Shown: in pieces, positions 7,625 to 12,348 of the stretch
Layout: every line of letters starts with the position of its first letter
Position numbering within the stretch: position 1 is the first letter of the stretch
Assembly: GCA_003575245.1 (NCBI GenBank)
Contig: NMQN01000367.1
Coordinates: 1-12,348 of the forward strand
From: Candidatus Atribacteria bacterium 1244-E10-H5-B2
Lineage (GTDB): Bacteria > Atribacterota > JS1 > SB-45 > 34-128
Length of the DNA: 12,348 bases
Direction: 5' to 3'
Notes under the pieces: model-generated
Database searches by the model: none
What the model was told of the DNA's origin: nothing
What the model saw: only the letters and a program-made list of their open reading frames with translations
Position numbers and translations under genes: made by a program

Positions 7625-8545
7625 TTGAAAATGAATATAGATATCATAAAAAATGAGTGTAAAAAACAAGGAATTGACCATATAATTAAATACGATGAGC
7701 CATTGAAGAATCATACTTCATTAAGAGTTGGCGGACCTGCTGATGTTTTTTGCAGCCCTGGTAATATCGAAGATTTAAAAAAAGTTGTTTCTATTTCCAA
7801 AGAATATAATATGCCTTTTTGGGTTATTGGAAATGGAACAAACTTATTGATTTTGGATAAGGGGATAAGAGGTTTTGTAATCAACCTAAATAAAGATTTT
7901 AAAAAAATAGAATTTTCTGATAAAATTGTAAAAGTAGGTGCAGGAGTTTCATTAGTATATCTGAGTAAGATAGCTTTGAATAGAGAATTGAGCGGATTAG
8001 AATTTGCCTGTGCTATTCCCGGGGCTTTGGGTGGAGCAATAATCAATAATACCAGTTTTAAAGGAAATTGCATGGCAGATGTAGTACAAAATGTAACTTT
8101 TTTAACCGGAGAAAATAAAATAGAAAGAACATCCAAACCTAATTTGAATTTTAATTATCGTGGATGTAATTTAAAAGGCAAGCCGGTGATAATTTTAGAA
8201 GCAACTCTGCTGTTGAAAAAGGGAAACAAAGAAGAAATTGAATTTAAAATAAAACAAAATATTGAAATCAGAGAAATCAGGCAGCCTTTGGATAAATTCA
8301 ACGCGGGTAGTATATTTAAAAATCCACCGGGTTATTATGCTGGACAATTGATAGAAAAGGTTGGAGCGAAAGGGTTATCTCGGGGCAAAGCAGAGGTCTC
8401 TACCAGGCACGCAAATTTTATAATAAATAATGGCGGTGCATCAGCCAGGGATATTCTACATTTAATTGAAGAGATTGAGAACAGAGTAAAGAAAAATTTT
8501 GGAATAAAATTAGAGCGAGAAATAGAGATTTTAGGAGAACCCTAA
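7625..8545 (+). CDS. murB: UDP-N-acetylenolpyruvoylglucosamine reductase
   Basis: MurB is the cytoplasmic FAD/NADPH enzyme reducing UDP-GlcNAc-enolpyruvate to UDP-MurNAc, just before MurC. It has 306 residues, the size of the shorter type II MurB. FAD-binding motifs: NHTSLRVGGPADVF (29-42), GNGTNLLI (69-76) and CAIPGALGGAIINN (129-142). Catalytic residues are visible: YR at 178-179, Ser229 in AGSIFKNP (227-234) as proton donor, and a Glu in LEREIEILGE near the C-terminus (E299). The residues after YR are GCN rather than the more usual serine-containing stretch, a mild oddity. The start is uncertain: TTG 7625 with AAAGGGA (7606-7612) about 12 nt upstream, or ATG 7631, which shortens it by two residues. 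It follows murC by 6 bp, with the RBS inside the murC end. ddl, a frequent next gene, is absent. Confidence 0.95.
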   Translation: MKMNIDIIKNECKKQGIDHIIKYDEPLKNHTSLRVGGPADVFCSPGNIEDLKKVVSISKEYNMPFWVIGNGTNLLILDKGIRGFVINLNKDFKKIEFSDKIVKVGAGVSLVYLSKIALNRELSGLEFACAIPGALGGAIINNTSFKGNCMADVVQNVTFLTGENKIERTSKPNLNFNYRGCNLKGKPVIILEATLLLKKGNKEEIEFKIKQNIEIREIRQPLDKFNAGSIFKNPPGYYAGQLIEKVGAKGLSRGKAEVSTRHANFIINNGGASARDILHLIEEIENRVKKNFGIKLEREIEILGEP

Positions 8546-8830
8546 ATTCGTATCTCGTATCTCGTATCTCGTTAAAGAATGAGAAGATAGAAGATAAAAA
8601 AAGTACCGAGTATTGCGTAAAGTAAGGTTAGCCAGTTTACCGGTTACCCGGTTGAAGAATTAATAGCAGGCTGGTTAACTGTATCATCTAACTTTTTGTC
8701 TGACAACTAAGAACTTGTATTTAATACTAACGACTATTCACTATTCACTAACGACTAATTCAACTGGTAAACCGGGTAACCGGGTAACTAAATTTGTATT
8801 TCGTATATAGTTAAAACGGAGAACGGGTAG
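8546..8830. repeat. Intergenic repeat region between murB and ftsQ
   Basis: 285 bp with no gene. It begins with three tandem copies of CGTATCT (8549-8571). An inverted pair follows: arm 1 at 8636-8653 (TTTACCGGTTACCCGGTT) and arm 2 at 8770-8787 (AACCGGGTAACCGGGTAA), complementary apart from a one-base bulge, separated by about 115 bp. Inside that loop, 8727-8760 holds the ACTAACGACTATTCACTATT word, inverted relative to 5990-6023. The ftsQ RBS, GGAGA at 8818-8822, is at the end. A CTGACA (8700-8705) with AATACT 17 bp later is a possible but weak promoter. Confidence 0.8.
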
Positions 8831-9655
8831 ATGAAAAGAACTGACGAGAATGAAGGATGGATGGAAGAAGAAGAGGAGGAGGAATTAGAGGAAGAGGAAG
8901 AGGAAGAAGGAGAAAAATATCAGCCTTTAGCATTAAGAGTAATAAAGATATTAATTTTTTATTTGGCTATAGGTTTTTTGGGTTGGAATTTTTTTAATTT
9001 TATATTTAGTTCAAATTTTTGCAACATAGAAGAGGTTATTATTAAGGGAAATGATTATCTAAGTGAAGATGAAATATTTTCTAAATCTCAGATAAAATTA
9101 GGCGAAAATATCTTTAAATTAGATCTAAAAAAATCCATAGATTCTTTAAAACAAGAACCCCGGATAAAAGAGGTAGAAATAAAACGGGTAATACCTAATA
9201 AAATTATTATTTCCTTAAAAGAAAGAAAAGCAGCGGCAATTGTCCATATCGGAGAAGAATACTTTTCCTCCACCAAAGAGGGAATAGTTTTATCTAAAAT
9301 TGATAGATCAGAGGAAGGATTTGGCCTGCCTCTGGTATTAGGATTAGAAATTGATAAAATAAAAATAGGGGAAATTGTAGATAAGCCTGAGTTTAGGACG
9401 GCATTGGAAAGCATTAATTCGGTAGAAGTGATACTGCCTAAGAAATTTTACCGGATAGAAATATTATCCCCGGATGATTTTATGATTTACAATAAGGATG
9501 ATACCTTAAAAGTTAGAGTGAATAGGCCGGAGATGATTATTAATAAGGAGAATTTGTTAAGAGAAGCCTTGGAAAAAATTGTAAGGGAAAAATTATTAGT
9601 AGAATATATAGATATTCGCTTTAAAGATAGTTTAGTAATAAAATTAAAAAAATGA
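8831..9655 (+). CDS. ftsQ: Cell division protein FtsQ/DivIB with a poly-glutamate N-terminus
   Basis: FtsQ (DivIB) is a bitopic divisome protein that links early and late division proteins through its extracytoplasmic POTRA domain. The 274 residues show a cytoplasmic N-terminus of about 33 residues, one membrane helix at about 36-60 (VIKILIFYLAIGFLGWNFF), a POTRA domain at about 63-132 (NIEEVIIKGNDYLSEDEIF to KRVIPNKIIISLKERKAAA) and a beta/DivIB domain to about 270. The N-terminus is extraordinary: residues 12-28 are seven Glu, Leu, seven Glu, Gly, Glu. The codons mix GAA and GAG. The acidic stretch does not follow the positive-inside pattern; only the two residues after Met are basic before it. 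ATG 8831 has GGAGA 8 nt upstream. It stands alone between two repeat gaps but keeps the canonical order before ftsA. Low family conservation limits certainty about finer function. Confidence 0.88.
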   Translation: MKRTDENEGWMEEEEEEELEEEEEEEGEKYQPLALRVIKILIFYLAIGFLGWNFFNFIFSSNFCNIEEVIIKGNDYLSEDEIFSKSQIKLGENIFKLDLKKSIDSLKQEPRIKEVEIKRVIPNKIIISLKERKAAAIVHIGEEYFSSTKEGIVLSKIDRSEEGFGLPLVLGLEIDKIKIGEIVDKPEFRTALESINSVEVILPKKFYRIEILSPDDFMIYNKDDTLKVRVNRPEMIINKENLLREALEKIVREKLLVEYIDIRFKDSLVIKLKK

Positions 9656-9828
9656 TGTTTGTAAAATAAAAGATATATGTTAGTATAAACTTTAGTGAGG
9701 TAGTTAGATAAAAAGAAGAACGTTGCTTTTTTTCTTTCTTTACCTAATACCCAATACGAATTTTTTCTGATTCTCGGTTTCTATTATCTTTGCGAGATAC
9801 GATTCACGAGATACGAGACCTTAGTCTA

Positions 9829-9857
9829 TTTACTTTAATTTTTAAGTAGTGTATGAT
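9829..9857 (+). promoter_or_regulatory. Putative sigma70-type promoter of ftsA-ftsZ
   Basis: TTTACT (9829-9834; four of six against TTGACA) and TATGAT (9852-9857; five of six against TATAAT) are separated by exactly 17 bp, and the -10 lies about 28 bp before ATG 9886. It follows directly after the repeat words, suggesting ftsA-ftsZ have their own promoter. In such AT-rich DNA chance matches are common, so this is only plausible. Confidence 0.4.
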
Positions 9858-9871
9858 ATTTTAAAGCATAC

Positions 9872-9877
9872 GGGAGG
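9872..9877 (+). promoter_or_regulatory. ftsA ribosome binding site deciding the start
   Basis: GGGAGG is 8 nt before ATG 9886 but only 2 nt before ATG 9880. The second ATG is therefore preferred, so FtsA begins [16 protein letters not shown] rather than MNMGIDE. Confidence 0.65.
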
Positions 9878-9885
9878 TTATGAAT

Positions 9886-11016
9886 ATGGGAATAGATGAA
9901 ATTGTAGTTGGTTTGGATATAGGTTCCGGAAAAGTATGTACAGTTGTAAGTGAATTAGGTGAGGATGATCAGATAGAAATCATTGGTATAGGGACAGCCC
10001 GCTCCTTAGGGATAAGAAAAGGAGTAATTATAGATTTAGACCAAGCTATTCAATCAGTAAAAGAATCTATTGAAAGCGCTGAAATTACTGAAAATGATAT
10101 TGAAAAGGTTATAGAAGCTGCTAAGGCAGGAATAGTTTCTTCTGAGAAAGAATTAATTCATACATTAAGTCGCGAATTTATAGTTGATGGCCAAAGTGGA
10201 ATATCAGATCCCCTGGGAATGTCGGGAGCAAGATTAGAGTGCAAAGTCCATATCGTAACCGGTTCAATCACGGCTGTGCAAAATTTAGTTAAATGTGTAG
10301 AAGAGGCGGGGTTGGATATTGAGGAAATAATTTTTGGAACCCTAGCTTCCAGTAATGCAATTTTAAGTAATGCGGAGAAAGAGTTAGGAATTTTATTAAT
10401 TGATATTGGTGCGGGGACTACTGAAATAGCAATTTTTATTGAAGGTGGATTGGCTTATTCTGCAGTTTTACCAGTAGGAGGTGTTCAGATAACCAATGAT
10501 TTAGCCGTTGGTTTAAGAACTTCTATAGAAGAAGCTGAAAAGATAAAAATTAGTTATGGAAGTGCAGTTGAAAATGGTGCTTCACCTGAAAAATTAGTAG
10601 AGATTTCCAGCATTAACGGAAAAGAGAAGCACAATGTATCCAAAAAGTACCTGGTAGAAATAATTGAGCCCCGGGTAAGTGAGATATTTAATTTCGTAGG
10701 GATTGAAGTTAGAAAATCTGGGTGCTACAACATGATTCCTGGAGGAATAGTTATAACCGGAGGAAGTTCTTTGCTGCCCGGTATCTCAGAGGTTGCAGAA
10801 CAGGTCTTAAATTTACCCTCTCGATTAGGGAGACCCCATTACCAAGGAGAGTTAGCAGACATGATAAATGACCCGTCCTATTCTGAAGCGATTGGATTAT
10901 TGAGTTTTGCTACTGAAAAATATTCTATCGGAAGATCATTTCAGTCAACTAAAAGGAAAATAGGAGTAAAAAGTTTTTTTGGCAGAATCATCAGTTGGTT
11001 GAAAGACTTTTTTTAG
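9886..11016 (+). CDS. ftsA: Cell division protein FtsA with an apparent internal gap
   Basis: FtsA is the actin-like ATPase that tethers FtsZ to the membrane and recruits later divisome proteins. Of 376 residues, [13 protein letters not shown] (9-21) is phosphate loop 1, [21 protein letters not shown] (97-117) lies in subdomain 1[16 protein letters not shown] (170-184) is phosphate loop 2 and [11 protein letters not shown] (290-300) is the adenosine motif. The C-terminus [13 protein letters not shown] is a convincing amphipathic membrane-targeting helix. Oddly, SIESAE (61-66) runs straight into [15 protein letters not shown] (67-81). In other FtsA proteins about 35-40 residues lie between, including a strand resembling E. 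coli SSVYLALSGKHI. The frame is kept. That segment includes part of the nucleotide-domain core, so the gap could be an assembly or amplification deletion, or a derived FtsA. ATG 9886 is chosen over 9880 on RBS spacing. ftsZ follows after 56 bp. Confidence 0.92.
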   Translation: MGIDEIVVGLDIGSGKVCTVVSELGEDDQIEIIGIGTARSLGIRKGVIIDLDQAIQSVKESIESAEITENDIEKVIEAAKAGIVSSEKELIHTLSREFIVDGQSGISDPLGMSGARLECKVHIVTGSITAVQNLVKCVEEAGLDIEEIIFGTLASSNAILSNAEKELGILLIDIGAGTTEIAIFIEGGLAYSAVLPVGGVQITNDLAVGLRTSIEEAEKIKISYGSAVENGASPEKLVEISSINGKEKHNVSKKYLVEIIEPRVSEIFNFVGIEVRKSGCYNMIPGGIVITGGSSLLPGISEVAEQVLNLPSRLGRPHYQGELADMINDPSYSEAIGLLSFATEKYSIGRSFQSTKRKIGVKSFFGRIISWLKDFF

Positions 11017-11058
11017 TTTTTTTATTATCTCTAAATAGGCTAATATTCCATTATTTGC

Positions 11059-11066
11059 GAGGAGGT
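11059..11066 (+). promoter_or_regulatory. ftsZ ribosome binding site deciding a TTG start
   Basis: GAGGAGGT is a strong Shine-Dalgarno sequence whose GGAGG core ends 7 nt before TTG 11073. An upstream in-frame TTG at 10995 lies inside ftsA and lacks such a site, so the short form beginning [11 protein letters not shown] is the better protein. Confidence 0.8.
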
Positions 11067-11072
11067 TATAAA

Positions 11073-12131
11073 TTGTTTAACCTTAACAATAAAGTAGGAG
11101 AGTTTATCGAAATAAAAGTAATTGGCATAGGCGGTGGCGGCGGGAATGCTGTTAATAGAATGATTGATGCGAAATTACAAGGGGTTAATTATATTTCCGC
11201 TAATACTGATGCTCAAGTGTTAGCCTTTTCTAATGCAGAACAAAAAATACAAATTGGTAGTAGGACAACCAAGGGTTTAGGTAGTGGATCGAATCCTGAA
11301 ATTGGCCGTAAAGCTACGGAAGAAGACAAAGACAGGATTGCTAAAGCTTTAAAAGGAGCAGATATGGTATTCATCACCGCTGGAATGGGAGGTGGAACAG
11401 GAACCGGTGGTGCTCCTATCGTTGCTCGGATATCTAAAGACTTAGGTGCCTTAACAGTGGGAGTAGTAACTAAGCCTTTTTCTTTTGAGGGCTATATAAG
11501 GATGAGACAGGCCGAGGAAGGAATAAAATTATTAAAAGAATGTGTAGATACTTTAATTGTAATACCTAACGATAGATTACTTCAGATTATTGAGGAAAAT
11601 ACTTCTATATTGGATGCTTTCAAAATTGCTGATGAGATTCTGCTGCATGGTATTCAGGGAATTACAGAAATTATAGTTGAACCAGGTTTAATAAATGTTG
11701 ATTTTGCGGATGTAAAAATGATTATAGAAAATGCCGGTACAGCTATAATGGGACTAGGAAGAGCCAGCGGTGAAAACCGAGCCGTAGAAGCAGCTCAAAG
11801 AGCTGTAAATAGTCCAATTTTAGAGACAAAAATCGATGGAGCTAAAGGGTTGTTGTTTAATATCAGCGGGAGTTCAAGTTTAACTTTGCATGAAGTTAAT
11901 AGAGCTGCTGAAATAATTTCTAAGGCGGCTAATCCGGAAGCAAATATTATTTTTGGAGCGGTAATCGACAAAGGGTTAAATGACGAAGTAAAAGTAACGG
12001 TGATAGCTACAGGATTTGAAACCTTAGAGAAAATAAAAGAAGAACCAACACTTGAGGAAATTGATTTTGATAAAGATAAGATAAGTTATAATGATTTAGA
12101 TATACCTACTTTTTTAAGGGAAAAAAAGTAA
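11073..12131 (+). CDS. ftsZ: Cell division protein FtsZ
   Basis: FtsZ is the tubulin-like GTPase forming the Z-ring. From TTG 11073 it has 352 residues. Nucleotide-binding motifs: [14 protein letters not shown] (17-30), NTDAQVL (44-50), the tubulin signature [10 protein letters not shown] (106-115) and [17 protein letters not shown] (174-190). The synergy T7 loop NVDFADVK (208-215) contains the catalytic Asp pair (D210, D213). The C-terminal domain is complete ([16 protein letters not shown], 300-315). The disordered linker is very short (about residues 320-342) and leads to the conserved tail [10 protein letters not shown] that binds FtsA, encoded just upstream. A longer reading from 10995 would add 26 hydrophobic residues overlapping the ftsA end and is not credible. 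In the canonical 'FEGRKR' stretch this protein has [14 protein letters not shown] repeat-derived terminator follows about 100 bp downstream. Confidence 0.97.
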   Translation: MFNLNNKVGEFIEIKVIGIGGGGGNAVNRMIDAKLQGVNYISANTDAQVLAFSNAEQKIQIGSRTTKGLGSGSNPEIGRKATEEDKDRIAKALKGADMVFITAGMGGGTGTGGAPIVARISKDLGALTVGVVTKPFSFEGYIRMRQAEEGIKLLKECVDTLIVIPNDRLLQIIEENTSILDAFKIADEILLHGIQGITEIIVEPGLINVDFADVKMIIENAGTAIMGLGRASGENRAVEAAQRAVNSPILETKIDGAKGLLFNISGSSSLTLHEVNRAAEIISKAANPEANIIFGAVIDKGLNDEVKVTVIATGFETLEKIKEEPTLEEIDFDKDKISYNDLDIPTFLREKK

Positions 12132-12229
12132 AAAGATAGAGTATAGAATAATTATTATATAGTATATAGTATACAGTAGAGAAAACGAAAGAGAAAAACA
12201 GAAAGATAAAATATCAGGAGCCATTTGTA

Positions 12230-12315
12230 GGGGCACAATGAATTGTGCCCTTCTTTTTTTCAAACCCGCAACTTGTAACCCGAAACTTATTACTCATCAC
12301 ATATTACTTGTTACT
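12230..12315. repeat. Composite repeat, inverted copy of the region after mraY
   Basis: On the minus strand this reads AGTAACAAGTAATATGTGAT, then AGTAATAAGTTTCGGGTTAC, AAGTTGCGGGTTT, an A-run and the GGGCAC palindrome. The same order of modules is found on the plus strand at 3399-3498, with small insertions and substitutions. The two copies are in opposite orientation and flank ftsW to ftsZ. Beyond it, 12324-12339 carries TACGAGATACGAATTT, related to the words at 8547-8571. I see no gene in 12132-12348. Confidence 0.8.
12231..12260 (+). terminator. Repeat-derived rho-independent terminator after ftsZ
   Basis: GGGCACAAT (12231-12239), a GA loop and ATTGTGCCC (12242-12250) form a 9-bp perfect stem, followed by TTCTTTTTTTC (12251-12261). 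Stem plus T-run is the classic intrinsic terminator form, about 100 bp after the ftsZ stop. It is also a copy of the dispersed palindrome family (3479-3498, 3539-3562), here in the orientation that would end the dcw transcript. Confidence 0.65.
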
Positions 12316-12348
12316 GTATTTTATACGAGATACGAATTTAACTAAGCG

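Larger units (their letters stand above)
9656..9885. repeat. Intergenic region between ftsQ and ftsA with ATACGAGA words
   Basis: 230 bp without a gene. It contains a pyrimidine tract (9724-9742), AATACCCAATACGAATTTTT (9747-9766) and the imperfect tandem GCGAGATACGATTCACGAGA followed by TACGAGA (9792-9818), the reverse complement of the CGTATCT words at 8549-8571. The last 60 bp hold the putative ftsA promoter and RBS. I see no convincing terminator for ftsQ. Confidence 0.7.

Noticed and set aside
8700..8728. Promoter upstream of ftsQ (CTGACA, 17 bp, AATACT)
   Set aside because: Reasonable -35 but weak -10, about 100 bp from the start and inside repeat DNA; not firm enough to list as a feature.
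9709..9742. Terminator between ftsQ and ftsA (AAAAAG...CTTTTT)
   Set aside because: The possible stem is A/T-only with a long loop; probably just an A-rich then pyrimidine-rich stretch.
10995..11072. 26-residue hydrophobic N-terminal extension of FtsZ
   Set aside because: It overlaps the ftsA end and lacks an RBS; TTG 11073 has a strong one.

Overview
The window is most of a bacterial division and cell-wall (dcw) cluster from an AT-rich genome. All intact genes lie on the + strand: murE (broken), murF, mraY, ftsW, murG, murC, murB, ftsQ, ftsA, ftsZ. They cover the cytoplasmic and membrane steps of peptidoglycan precursor synthesis (MurB, MurC, MurE, MurF, MraY, MurG), a SEDS glycan polymerase (FtsW) and the core divisome (FtsQ, FtsA, FtsZ). 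The gene content fits a walled, FtsZ-dividing bacterium. I cannot name the phylum from the sequence. Low GC, TTG starts and wordy intergenic repeats recall uncultured candidate-phylum anaerobes (Atribacterota-like would be a guess).

Left end (1-976): murE is present as two pieces in opposite orientations. Bases 1-735, read on the minus strand, encode the middle of MurE without a stop. Bases 736-976 on the plus strand encode its C-terminus. The pieces overlap by a perfect 52-bp inverted repeat (1-52 / 736-787), with further microhomology at the junction. This looks like an inverted chimera from template switching, as made by multiple displacement amplification, or a genuine fold-back rearrangement. 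It should be resolved before murE is interpreted.

Middle (981-8545): murF and mraY are tightly packed behind murE. The canonical murD position between mraY and ftsW is instead filled by about 300 bp of hairpins and short repeats. ftsW-murG are coupled (RBS overlapping the stop), then comes another repeat-filled gap, then murC-murB. No ddl lies between murB and ftsQ; that gap is also repeat-filled.

Right part (8831-12348): ftsQ has a striking poly-glutamate N-terminus. After another repeat-bearing gap come ftsA, with a plausible sigma70-type promoter, and ftsZ, then a repeat-derived rho-independent terminator. FtsA seems to lack about 35-40 residues that other FtsA proteins carry between helix 'ESAE' and 'ITENDIEKV'.

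The five gaps share one pool of dispersed repeats: GGGCAC...GTGCCC palindromes, CGTATCT-type words, a 35-bp GTGAATAGT word, and a composite repeat of about 100 bp present at both the murD position and the ftsZ 3' side in inverted orientation. I see no defence system, CRISPR array, RNA gene or insertion sequence. The most notable points are the murE fold-back, the FtsA internal gap, the missing murD, the poly-Glu FtsQ and the repeat family.
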